Positions 51,038 through 61,223 of a stretch of 64,000 bases of DNA are shown piece by piece; the first letter of the stretch is position 1, and every line of letters begins with the position of its first letter. This DNA is from Pythium myriotylum (taxonomy: Eukaryota > Oomycota > Peronosporomycetes > Pythiales > Pythiaceae), in assembly GCA_023091665.1 (NCBI GenBank), contig JALJCQ010000013.1:1054001-1118000 (forward strand), in the 5' to 3' direction. Position numbers and translations under genes: made by a program. A model generated the notes under the pieces. The model made no database searches and had not been told where the DNA came from. It saw nothing but the letters and a program-made list of their open reading frames with translations.

Positions 51038-52371
51038 GGCGATCCTTCACTCAAGGATGAGAAGGGTCGCCATAACGTGGACGAGGTCTGGCTTGGGATC
51101 CTAGAGATACTCAACACGTGCAAATCACTGATGTCGTACATCGCAGTTGTCCCGTATGGACCACGAGAAAGCATCTGTCCATTGTGGCTCCGCGGACGTG
51201 GAGAAATTCAACAGTTGGAACTTGAAGACCCGCAAAGATGGACGGACCGTCTCTGCAGTTCTCAGTGCAGTACAGTACAGGATTGGTCCACTCCGATCTC
51301 GAGAGCGGCGGACGGACTCTTCTCTTCGCGATGCTGAGACACGGTCCTCATGAAACTGGAAGTTGAAGACGCCTTCCGCCCATCGTCACAGCGTCGTGAT
51401 CCTCTACGGGGTCAACAACGGGACATCAACAGATCAGCAAAGCTCCGCGTTTCAGTAAATACAGCGGTTCAGTAAGTGCTGTATACAAGGGATCTTCAAG
51501 CCTGCCACGGTGGTTTCACTGCCAGATTAGTCCTCTCTCCCGTGAGATCCGACACTGCGTGAGCAACGATCTAATTTACTGCGCATGTACTAGTCGTACA
51601 TAGTACTGTTGATACCACCCGCTCTCAAATATACGATCTGGAGCTCGCCACTACGCAGATTCAAAATGAGCGTGCGAACTCGCCGCAACCTCGGCAACTA
51701 CACCCCTTGCAAGCTGTGCTCGCAAACACACGCAAGTGTCGCACGGAACGAGTGTGAGAACCACTAGTGTCTCTGGCTCTGTCGAACAAACAATATCAGC
51801 AGGATTTACACACGTTCGTCCAGAACGTGTGGGGGTTGTGGTGATCGAAAGTAAGCCCCCATTTTGTTGAACGTGTTTGGCATTCAGAAGATTCTCCATC
51901 GCTAAGGCTGAGGACTCGTGGTTGGCTGACGCCGAGTCGAGCACGCGGTTGTCTTTACGAGAGGACTTATCTATGTAGCTTATCGGTGTGAGGTTTTGGC
52001 GTCGATTTGTAGCTTACAAATTGGGAGCAAGATCGAGGACAAATCGCGCCTCAAGTTTCTCGAACATCAGGGATGACAACACGACACCAACACGAGCTCT
52101 CTATCGTACACTGCCACTCTGGAGTGCTGTCTGGCCAATATGCTTCGTCGTGGGTGACGATTATGAGAGTGAGACGGTGCTCCACACACCAACAGCAACG
52201 TGTTCAGAACTGAGCTTTGCGGTCTAGAATGACCGAGTAAAGGATCAACCGATAGTGCGTGAGTGGTCCATCAGGCAAGTCCGATCTGTTTGTGTCTATG
52301 TACAGCGGCCGTCCACACAAATTCGCACACGATCTATCAGCAATCCCCACCAGAGATTTGCAGATCACGCG
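51036..52371. other. Outer right arm, no gene recognised
   Basis: Mirror of 35155-36490. Short frames only. Confidence 0.4.
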
Positions 52372-52375
52372 TGGG

Positions 52376-52726
52376 TGTTGGGAAGCACACTCAGCGCTGC
52401 CCGACAGGAGTGCATACTACATATTCTGCATGAGACACTGCCACCAGTGCGAACATTCTCATGGCCAGGGCCAGGTGGGTTCAGAGTGGTCCAGCACGTG
52501 AGTGCTGTTCCGACTCGCACTGAGTGTGGTTGAAGTGACGCACGAGTGTGCGTCACGTGCATATTGAGTGAAGGTTGGTTATCGACCTGGGTTGACAACC
52601 TCAAGGGGAAACACAGCAGACAGAGAACGCAAGGAAGACCAACTAGCGGCATCAAGTTGATGCCTGGCGTAACCTATCTAATATGATCACTCTTCCATCA
52701 GCAAAGGACTGCGCAAGTGATATTCA
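52376..52726 (+). mobile_element. 5' LTR of a Ty1/copia element (copia A)
   Basis: It begins TGTTGGG and ends ...ATTCA, and is followed within two bases by a primer-binding site. Its first base abuts the last base of palindrome homology. The 3' LTR is not seen, because the element is cut short near 55610-55670, so the LTR boundaries rest on the TG...CA ends and the PBS. Confidence 0.65.
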
Positions 52727-52728
52727 TC

Positions 52729-52742
52729 GGGTTATGAGCCCA
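52729..52742 (+). promoter_or_regulatory. Primer-binding site, half-tRNA initiator-Met type
   Basis: GGGTTATGAGCCCA is complementary to the anticodon stem-loop of initiator tRNA-Met, the internal-fragment priming known for Drosophila copia. It contains the first in-frame ATG (52734) of gag; the next ATG is at 52764. Confidence 0.6.
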
Positions 52743-55670
52743 AGTGGCTTCTCGGGAGGGTCAATGAAGAAACCTGACGATCGGCTCGGCACGGACAATT
52801 ACTTCCATTGGGAGTTTAACATGAGGATGACGCTCGCTCGCAAGGGGTTGATCGACCACATCTCGGTCGTGAAGCAAGAGGGCGAGATCACTGAGGCCTG
52901 GCGGCTTGGTGACATGAAGGCATTCGCCATCATCGCTCAAGGTGTCGAACTGGAGCATCAGACCAAGATTAGGGCGGCTTCAACGGCGAAGCAAGCATGG
53001 GACGTACTTAAGGAGTACTACAACCGGTCCAGTCTGCAGAATCGGGTGCAGCTGACGCGCCGACTGCATGACTTCAAGATGGAAGCAGGCCAGACCATGG
53101 CTGCTCACATTGACCGATTCGATGAGCTCGTCACCGCCATGGAGGCGGTGGGAGATGGGTTGAATGGGGCCCGCCAGTTGGTGATCCTCCTCGGTAGCTT
53201 ACCGAGTGAGTACGATACCATCGTGGCGATCATCGAAAACGCCCATGACCTGAGCCTTGAAGAGGTCAAAGAGAAGTTGTTGAAGGCGTATGAAAAGGTT
53301 GAGAAGGCTGAGACCGAGGAGGCGGCGTTCAGAGCGCGCCAGGTCGAACAAAAGGGGGCAAAGAAAGCGCGTAAGGGCGGCCGCAAGAAGAAACAGCAAG
53401 GGCAATTCAACGGCGAGTGCTACTCTTGTGGCAAGCGTGGCCACAAGCAGGTAGACTGCAAGAAGGCAAACAGCGACGAGGTGCTGTTTTCGGCTGGAAG
53501 TGGGCCCAGTCACGGGTGGCTGGTCGACAGTGGTGCGTCATCGCACATGTCGCCCCACAGGGAGGATTTCGCGACACATCGAAAGCTGAAGGAGGCAGTT
53601 GATGTCACTATCGCGGACGGTGCTGTTATGAAAGCTGTGGGTGTTGGAAACATCCGTATCACCGGTTATCAAGGCAAGCACATTCTGATTCAGAACGCGT
53701 TGCACATTCCGGTGCTAGACCGTCGGCTTATTTCTGTGCCACGTATCACGGCACGTGGACTGGCTGTGAAGTTTGATGCAAACTACTGCTGGTTCCTACG
53801 GGGGCACGAGACCATTTTGAAGGTTCCGAAGGTTGGTAATGTATACCAGCTACACTTGGACCCCGAGCGCGCGCTTATCGTGGAACTTGGCGGCGTGCCA
53901 ACACAGTGGGAGCTGTGGCATGCGTGAGTGGGCCACGCTTCTGACGCGCGCTACGACCAAACCCAGGTGGTTGTGCACGGCCTGCCGGCTCTGAAGAGGA
54001 CCACCGGCGGCCTTTGCTCGGGCTGTATGAAAGGCAAGCAGACTGTAACGAAGTTTCCCCACACCAAACGACACGTGAAGACGAGTGAGTTGCTTGAGCT
54101 CGTGCACAGCGACTTGATGGGTCCTATCAAGAACCCATCGTCGGGTGGCGCTAAGTACATCCTGCTCTTTGTGGACGACTACTCTAGATACGTGGTAGCC
54201 TACTTCTTGAAGAAAAAGAGCGAGGTAGCGGAGCGCTTCCGTGAATACAAGGCACTCATGGAGAACCAGTTTGGCTGCAAGTTCAAGACGATTCGAACCG
54301 ATAATGGTACTGAATTCGTGAATAAGGTGTTCGACGTCATCTGTCGCTCCGGGGGCATAGTTCATCAACGTACGACGCCGTACAGTCCGCAGCAGAATGG
54401 ATTGGCAGAGAGGATGAATCGCACGGTGGTGGAGATGGCGAGGAGCACGCGTGAATCGCACGGTGGTGGAGATGGCGAGGAGCATGTTGCACTACAAGTG
54501 CGTTGATAAAAGGTGGTGGGCAGAAGCGGTCAGCACTGCGGTCTACTTACTGAACCGCCTAGTGACCTCTGCTGACCCGGACATAACACCGTATGAGAAG
54601 TGTTTTGGCCAGCGACCGAACCTAAACCACATTAGAGTGTTTGGTTCGATGGGGTTTGCTCACGTTGACAAAGAAAACGCAGCAAGCTCGATGCCAAAAG
54701 CTACCGGTGCATGATGATTGGGTACTCCGAGCAAGCAAAGGCTTATCGCGTGGTGGACCTTGAGACAGGGAAAGTCATGTTGAGCCGCTCGCTGGCTCTT
54801 GATGAGCGCGAGGTGGACGGACTGTACAGTGACCAGTCACTCACAAACGCCCAGTACATTGTGTGGAAGGAGGTTGACGAGTGCGATGTGGTTGACGAAC
54901 CGACAAGCCGCAACGATGTGGACATGGAGGAGCGCATGTCGGACAGCGGTGACGGGAACAGCGGAGGCGGCAGTAGCTCAACCGTGATCCCACCGCCAGT
55001 GATGCACGAGTCGCCTGCACTGCCAGGCACTGAGCCGATGCCTATTGCAGAGGGCTCGCATGACCAAAATGCAATGGTTTTTCGACCAACGAGTAATTAC
55101 CGGGCTAGCAACAGGTTCCAGTCCACCATGACGCTGCGCGACCGTGATGAACCGTTGCAGATCGAGGCCGAACGCCCTACTGATTGAAGCCTCGTGCTTT
55201 ACGACCACGACGACGGCAGGACTGACGGTCCTCGCGCCACGCGACCGCGCCAAGAGGAGGAGGTGGAGTATAGCTTTGTCTCGGCGGCGGCGATTGGATC
55301 GGACGTGCCGGCCACGTATAAGGAGGCGACAACAGGGCACGAGCGTAAGCAGTGGGAGCTTGCAATCCTAGACGAGATTGACGCCCACGCTCGCAACGGA
55401 ACATGGAGTTTTGTATCACGACGAGGTGACATGAGGGTGATTGGCTCCAAGTGGGTGTTTAGCAAGAAACGAAACGAGAAGGGAGAAGTTGTGCGATACA
55501 AAGGACGGCTCGTGGCCCAGGGATTCCGCCAACAATTTGGCGTTAACTACTTTGAGACATACTCCCCGGTGGCGAGCATCAACTCGATTCGCGTGCTGTG
55601 TAACGAGGCTGACCTCGTTACGTCACGTACACTGTGGAGCAGTGTAAGAAGCGCGCAACACAGGGACTTG
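52734..55670 (+). pseudogene. Copia A gag-protease-integrase-RT polyprotein, degenerate and 3'-truncated
   Basis: The order is that of Ty1/copia. Gag (UBN2-like) comes first, then the zinc knuckle CYSCGKRGHKQVDCKK, protease WLVDSGASSHMS, the gag-pre-integrase region, integrase with HSDLMGPI, RTDNGTEF and YSPQQNGLAERMNRT, and the start of reverse transcriptase (GSKWVFSKK, KGRLVAQGF, YSPVASINSIR). Lesions: TGA at 53925; a 37-bp tandem duplication at 54416-54489 that shifts frame; another frame change near 54670-54680; TGA at 55185; loss of RT/RNase H after about 55610. It is therefore non-autonomous. The break lies next to the LTR of a second element. Confidence 0.85.
54416..54489 (+). repeat. 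37-bp tandem duplication within the integrase region of copia A
   Basis: Two consecutive copies beginning GAATCGCACGGTGGTGGAGA are offset by 37 bp; the second is partial at its end. 37 is not a multiple of 3, so integrase goes out of frame. Confidence 0.9.
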
Positions 55671-55934
55671 TGTTGGGTTGGGCAAATGGGAAACTGAATT
55701 TATTAATTAGGAAACCTAGAAAAACCTACTCTTTGTATATAAAACCTCGCAGATCCGCCCTCGGATTTCTGCCATCCACTCAATCACAAGACCCTAGCGT
55801 GATTGGTGGGAAATCGGGATAATATCGTGGGATATTATCCAATCAGGAGACATCGCAACCAGATGGGTTCACGACGTTCCTATCGGACACCATTGACATG
55901 GGTCCGTACCATGTAACGGGCACACCCCGTTACA
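55671..55934 (-). mobile_element. 3' LTR of a minus-strand copia element (copia B)
   Basis: On the minus strand it begins TGTAACGGGG and ends CCCAACA. Immediately upstream is a purine-rich GAGGGGAGGGTGA (55936-55948), the polypurine tract expected before a 3' LTR. The first 23 bp of the LTR form an inverted repeat (TGTAACGGG...CCCGTTACA) and a second hairpin lies inside (about 55817-55841). Confidence 0.72.
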
Positions 55935-56040
55935 TCACCCTCCCCTCAAGACGAAAGTCGCATTGAACGACTTGCGACAGGGAGCACTTGTTGGTCAGTT
56001 GGTCCAACGGCGAGTCGCGAGCCGCGGCGTTGATCGTCAC
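55930..56040 (-). pseudogene. C-terminal fragment of copia B pol
   Basis: The minus-strand frame reads DQLTNKCSLSQVVQCDF then RLEGRVM and a stop, resembling the usual C-terminus of oomycete copia polyproteins, and overlaps the start of the LTR. Upstream of about 56040 the homology is lost, so only the tail remains. Confidence 0.65.
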
Positions 56041-56076
56041 CGATCAACGCCTTCAATGTCGCGGTCCATTCGGAGA

Positions 56077-56397
56077 ATGGACGCAAAGAAGACCATCAGC
56101 GCCGCCGACTACTGCGCTGCAATGGCAGTGCGCGCCATGAGCGCGGCTCAGGCGAGCGAGGATGCCGCTGCGCGCACCAGCGCAGCGGTCGAAGGCAATT
56201 CGACGGCCGAAGACCCGTCGGCCGACGCCGAGATGCGCTGCGACGTCGAGGCCGACGGCGACGAAGAGATGAAGGCGCCGGCGAGCGCTGCGACGTTGAT
56301 CGTCGCAGCACGCAGAGCCGCGCCTCCAGAGCGATCGCCGACGCTGTCGGAGCTCGTCGATTACGACGAGAGCGACGGCGAGGAAGAAGCCAAGTGA
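56077..56397 (+). CDS. Small acidic ORF of unknown function in repeat region
   Basis: 106 residues from Met 56077. Ala-rich N-terminal helix (ADYCAAMAVRAMSAAQASED), acidic centre (DGDEEMKA), acidic end (SELVDYDESDGEEEAK). I do not recognise it. It sits between a copia fragment and another repeat-associated ORF, so it may belong to a transposable element. Codon use is GC-rich like the downstream ORF. Confidence 0.3.
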   Translation: MDAKKTISAADYCAAMAVRAMSAAQASEDAAARTSAAVEGNSTAEDPSADAEMRCDVEADGDEEMKAPASAATLIVAARRAAPPERSPTLSELVDYDESDGEEEAK

Positions 56398-56653
56398 ACC
56401 GGACCGGTCCGGCATATCAATCCGGACCGAGACTAATCTCTTCAATCAACTACCTGAAACTGCCTAAGTCGCTCGGCGGCGCCTCGCATGCTCCCCGTCG
56501 CCCACGGCGCCGGGTCGCTTCATCACATCCGCCCCTTTGACAGGGCCTTTCGGACACGCGAAGCGGGGTGCGGTGAGGGCCTGTCACTTCAATCGATCTC
56601 GTTGGGTTAACGAGTGTCTCTTGCCTGCCACAGCGCGGCCGATCTCCTTCACG

Positions 56654-59317
56654 ATGCTCACTTCCAGTTCGCCCGCCGCGCGCCCACGTAGCATGTCCGA
56701 CCCCGGCAAGTCTTCTTCAGCAGGCGCGCGCCCGACTACGAGTCAAGCGCCCGCCTCGGGTCACTCGTCAGCGCCCGATTCGGCGGCGTCTGGTTCCGCA
56801 GCCCCCGCGCCCGCGTCCGGATCTCGTGCATCTGCTGATACCTCCGCCATGCCGCCCCTCCCGGCGATTGTTCATCAGTTGGCGCAGCTACCTCCCGGCT
56901 CTTCGCTCGACGCTGCTGCAACGCGACAGGCTTACGCGGACTTGGCCGCTGGGCTCCAGGCGAGCGGCTCGGCGGGAGCTTCTGAGGACTCCGTAGCTGC
57001 TGTTGAGGTGCTGCTCCCGGCCGGCCAACCTTTGTCGTACACTCTTCTTGGCACTCCACCGGCCCCCCGACGTACCCATGTCGCATCAGGAGATGATGCA
57101 GGCGTTAGTGGCTGCGAATTCGGCCGCCCTCGGGCTCTCGGCGGAATACGGCGCTACGAATCTGCTGGAGCGGGTACGACACACGGTGACGGCGCTGACT
57201 ACGGCTGGCGAGTGGATCCGATATCTTGCCCGCGCGCTGGTCTTGGCTGATGAGCGCGCTCGTCACCCACCAGCTCCGGAATATTCGCGACAAGACGTCG
57301 ATCGCTGGCGTAACGAGCGAGAGCGGGCCGTCCGGGCGGCGACGAGGCTCATAGCGCAGCGAGACACCTTGACTCAGGAGCGGGACCAGGCGGTGCGCCA
57401 GCGGGATGAAGCTCTGACCAACGTGGCGGCCTTGGCCTCACGGTTGGCGTCGTCCCTGGGCTCACCGACGGAAGTGGCTGGTTTCTTTCTGCGTTCTGCT
57501 TCATTCCGGGGTTGCGATCCCGATGCTCTGCTCTACGTGCTGGAAGCCTGTCGGCGTGGAGACACGACAGGCTTATGCAACGTGAACTGCGTGGTCGTAC
57601 CCTACCCGGGCTACTGCGTTCCTCCTCTCGATCCAGCCTTGTACATCATGCCGCCACCTCTGCCGCCTTCTCTTGCAGCATTAGTGGCCTCCAGCGGCGC
57701 GAACCAGCCAGCAACAGCGATTTTGGCGGGGGGTCTCGCTTCGGGGCCGGCGATCTCCAGCTTGGCGGCACTCTCGACCTCAACGCCGGATACAATATCC
57801 TCCAAGACGCAACGACCGTCCTCCGTTCCTTCAGGTTCGCCTCGCAAACCGACACCACCTTCTTCTCCTCCGGCAGGTTCGTCGGGCGCGTCGCCGGCGG
57901 ATTCTGCTTCTTCTGGTTCTTCCAGTTGTCCAGCTCGAAGCACGAGTTCCCAACCGGGGTCGACCACTCCGCCGCCGCCGGGCGCGAGCAGTTCGCCTAC
58001 GGTGCACCACGGGCGCATAGTAATGCGGCCCCGTGGTGGTGGTGACGATGGCGACAGTGATGGGGAGGACGACGGGGATGACGAAGATGAACGGCCGGAA
58101 TTCGGAACTGGAAACTCAGATATCGAGTTCAACCAGGGAGGCGCCCCCACATCTTCATCCGACAACGGCAGTGAGGACGAGCGAGAAGAGAAGGAGGAGG
58201 CAGCAAGTGCGGAGGGTGATTTGAAAAGGCCGGCCCCTACGCCGCTCTCTCCTTCGGCCAATAGACAGACGAAGCGACCACACAGCGGGCCTCCGACTCC
58301 GGCTCCACAGCCGATTTCCACGATGTCTAGCGCGGCTGGCGCTTCTCCCGTGGCGACTGTCGCGGCGCCGAGTGGCGCGAAGCCGAAGCCGGTGAGGAAG
58401 AAGAAGAAGGCGCCTCCTCCGATGAAGATTTCTGACGCTGAGAATGGGGCCCTCGAAGTGACCTTTCCCACTGAGCCCGAGCTCACCATGCTTGGAAGTG
58501 ACATGCCAAGGCTTCATCCAGATGTGATCGCATCGCGGATGCCGGCGGTGCCTACGACACTCACCACACCAGACAAGCGAATGGAGTGGATGCGCCACAC
58601 TCCGGCGTACAAGGCCGAACTTCCCGTGCTCGCTCACGCCAGACGCGGCATCCCGCCCTTGAGCTCCGACTTGGCCGAAGTAGAGTTCAAGCTCGTCTGG
58701 TCTACACTGCACTTCCCAAAAGGAACCGTGATGGGGACCAACCGGGTGCTCAACTGGGCCCCCGTATTCCGTACAGGGGTGTCTGCGCTGTCTGGAGCGC
58801 GCGGGAGAACATGGCTGTGCCTCGAGACAAGGGTCTTCCGTCGTCGCCGTTCTTCTCCACTCTTGTCGTGTCCAAGTCGGCGTCCAGCGGCGTCGTGCGA
58901 TCTTATGGCGCCGAATGTGGGGCCGATATTTATCAAGAGCTGATGGATCTCGAACTGTGGGAAGAAGTCTACAAATACCGGGTGACGCAGATCTGGACTT
59001 TCGACCCGACTACCCTCAAGGGGGACAGCCAGGAATGGCTGGTCGTGCTCCTACTTTTCGGCTATCGGTTCCGGCAAGCGTTCTGGGAGCACCTTCATTG
59101 GTTTCACACGGGTACGAAGATAGTTGATCAGGTCGCAAGCTGGACAGTCCCCCTCAAGCGCCGCGACATGCTGTCGAAGTTCTTCAGGGTTGCTTGGTTG
59201 TGTCTGTGGGCCGCTCGTCCGAAGAGCTGGCCTCGGGCGTTCGACGACTTGTTCAACAACCGGTCCGGATTCTCGGCGCCAGGTCCGGCTTTCGGACTTA
59301 GTGACGTGTCACAGTGA
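56654..59317 (+). pseudogene. Repeat-associated ORF of unknown family, two frameshifts
   Basis: An open frame starts MLTSSSPAARPRS at 56654 and continues Ser/Ala/Pro-rich to about 57060. It then shifts frame at a C-run (near 57070) into PMSHQEMMQALVAANSAAL, followed by an Arg/Glu coiled coil (RLIAQRDTLTQERDQAVRQR), a Pro/Ser/Asp-rich disordered region (58030-58200), and a folded part (MEWMRHTPAYKAELPVLAHA, WSTLHFPKGTVMGTNRVLNW). Near 58770-58800 the frame shifts again into SARENMAVPRDKGLP, GADIYQELMDLELWEEVYKY and FFRVAWLCLWAARPKSWPRA, ending at 59317. The coiled coil plus Trp-rich C-terminal domain suggests a structural (gag-like) protein of an oomycete-specific repeat; I cannot name the family. 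Confidence 0.45.
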
Positions 59318-59326
59318 TCTGAACCT

Positions 59327-59418
59327 TGTGACATTACCCATGTCACTATCGCGGATCATTCGCAAGGTAGTCTGTGACATTATCCATGTCACTATCGCGG
59401 GTCATTCGCAAGGTAGTC
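59327..59418 (+). repeat. Two tandem copies of a 46-bp unit
   Basis: Units start at 59327 and 59373 and differ at a few positions. Each contains an inverted pair GTGACAT...ATGTCAC, so each unit could form a hairpin. It directly follows the repeat-associated ORF. Confidence 0.85.
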
Positions 59419-60575
59419 AGTCTAGAGCCAGTCTAGGACCCGGCTAAGTACGAGGGGCGACTTGCCTCACGTCCTACAATAATAGACTTTGGATTCTGCG
59501 GTCAAGTGCTCAAGTCGCTCGCCCTCCAAGCCAAGAAACCGGACCCTCTTCGGCATCCCAGACCCAGCAAGGTACGCTTGCTCGTGTTAGGCCTGCGCGT
59601 AGTGGATTTGGCTCTGGCTCGGGTGTGCATTGGTGTGTTGAGTGCTTGATTGTGTGAGTCCGGAGCAAAACTCCCGAGACTTTGTCTAAAGGGACTTGGT
59701 CAACTCCAAGGCCCCAAAGACACTCCATATTAGTGTGTGTAGTAGTTGCTCTGGCGGGAAGCCGGAGCATTTCATATTAAGGAAGGAGAGAGTGTGAGAG
59801 AAGTTGCGAGTATATTGATAGTTAGTTGAGCGAGGCTCTCTAACTCATATAATATATTCACCCCCGATTTTCCTGTGCTTGTTGGTCTTCTTGTGATCGC
59901 TTCTGGCCCAGTGGCTCTTATTCACTGGCTTCCAAAGAGCTGCGAAAGGGTACACAATGTGAGGGCGGAAAGCTAGCGAAAGCTTGAAGCCGATTTATTA
60001 CTGTCTGAGTGCTAAGCCCGACGCTACCCCTTCGTCGGAGTTTAGCGAGAGTGGATTAGAAAGGTCGCTAGCTTGCTACATACGCAGGCTTTTGAACCCA
60101 CTTCATCACAAGAGTAAGTAATGAAGAATTGACAGGAACAAACACAAACAAATACTTACGGATGGATTCAGAAATAATTGTGATGTGTTAGTTCGCTGCC
60201 GTGGACACACAATTCGGCGCACCACACACACACATCTGAACAATGACAGTCCACTTTGACGCGCCCTCGTTTGTTGTGAATGGTTTTTTCCCTCTTGGTC
60301 TTTGGAGCAGACGTATAAGAATGTTCGGTAAACATAAATATACGCGAGCAAGTGTTTGACTAACCAAGCTCACAGTGTATCACTTGGATTGCAGCAGCGT
60401 GCAGTCGCTGAGAGATCCCGTGCCGAGCAACGCGAGGCACCACAGTTCTCATAGGCGACGACCTTCTATTCAAGAATTATTGTTTCTGAGACGGTTATGT
60501 CCCCAAGAGCCACAAGTGGGGCCCGTGACGCCGCAGCGTCGGCAGCCGCTGCTGCCAGCCCACTGTGATTGGCTG
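59419..60575. other. Gene-free repeat-like sequence
   Basis: No coding region supported. A segment at 59958-60080 starts TGTGAGGG and ends GCTACA and has related AGCTAGCGA motifs near both ends, so it might be a short LTR or MITE remnant; evidence is weak. There are short CA/GT stretches around 60215-60235. Confidence 0.35.
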
Positions 60576-60603
60576 GGAGGTTGAAGGTGCACCTTCAACC
60601 TCC
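60576..60603. repeat. 28-bp perfect palindrome without spacer
   Basis: GGAGGTTGAAGGTG is followed directly by its exact reverse complement. No spacer, no mismatch. Confidence 0.95.
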
Positions 60604-60820
60604 ATCACCCAAAAACCCACTGGTCCCTGTCGCCACGTTTGCGACATCGGATTGATAGAAGGACTGCTCTGATTGGTTAGAATCGATCAGAGCGGATCCT
60701 GATTGGCCAAATCAATTCGAGGTTTTTAGGTTAAACTAGTGGTTGGCCAAGGGCCGTTGGACAGTTGGGGACAGGGCGTGCAGCGTTTCCCAGAGACCAA
60801 GGAAACAACACAAATACATT

Positions 60821-60838
60821 CTCATTCAGCAATTTGCC
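60821..60838 (+). promoter_or_regulatory. Inr+FPR-like core promoter in repeat region
   Basis: CTCATTCAGCAATTTGCC fits the oomycete initiator (TCATTCA) plus CAATTT. It lies about 390 bp upstream of the next ORF (61224), so it could drive that ORF or the copia element further on. Confidence 0.5.
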
Positions 60839-60929
60839 ACCAACACAACACACGGCCTACCTCACGTTATCAGCACTGCTGGCTCCCGCCTGAGCCCCGA
60901 CGGTCAAGGCCTCCTCCCCTAGCTCGCCT

Positions 60930-61080
60930 CCCGAACCGTCGACTCGACCCGACCCGACCCGTCGAACCGACCCGAACCGAACCGTCAACCCGACCTGTGG
61001 CCCGTCGACCCGACCCGTGGCTCGTCGACCCGACCCGTGGCCCACGACCCCTGACCCGTCGGACCGACCCGAGGTTCGTC
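60930..61080 (+). repeat. Degenerate CGACCC-based minisatellite
   Basis: Repeated CGACCCGACCC and GTGGCCCGTCGACCCGACCC-type units with small variations; strongly pyrimidine-biased with CG steps. Confidence 0.75.
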
Positions 61081-61223
61081 CACCAACCCATCGTCTGCGG
61101 CCCGCCCGAGCGCTGGAAGACCCGCGTTTGCCGTGCCCCGCACGTAAAAGCAAGGTCCCCGTGCTCGTGCGTTGACTTGTGGCGTGGCCGTTAGTTCGTT
61201 GCCTACCCCTGTTTGACGTTCGC

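Larger units (their letters stand above)
44080..52375 (-). repeat. Right arm of 17.2-kb near-perfect palindrome
   Basis: This is the inverted copy of 35151-43862 and is 416 bp shorter overall. It carries PG4' (intact), PG3' and PG2' (both disrupted). It ends at 52375 with ...gtggg, directly against the TG start of a copia LTR, so its true outer end may have been cut or displaced by that insertion. Confidence 0.95.
60604..61223 (+). other. Non-coding stretch with promoter-like element and CGACCC-type repeats
   Basis: Left part: repeated GATTGG-type motifs at about 60665-60710. Middle: a core-promoter-like element (listed). Right: degenerate minisatellite (listed). No gene supported. Confidence 0.45.

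Noticed and set aside
35151..52375. Palindrome as a composite DNA transposon with 8-kb TIRs
   Set aside because: No transposase, and the central 217 bp is itself a small TA-flanked element; no target duplication at the outer edges (right edge abuts an LTR).
60930..61080. CGACCC-type repeats as a CRISPR or coding array
   Set aside because: Units are degenerate with no unique spacers; frames through it are simple-sequence artefacts.
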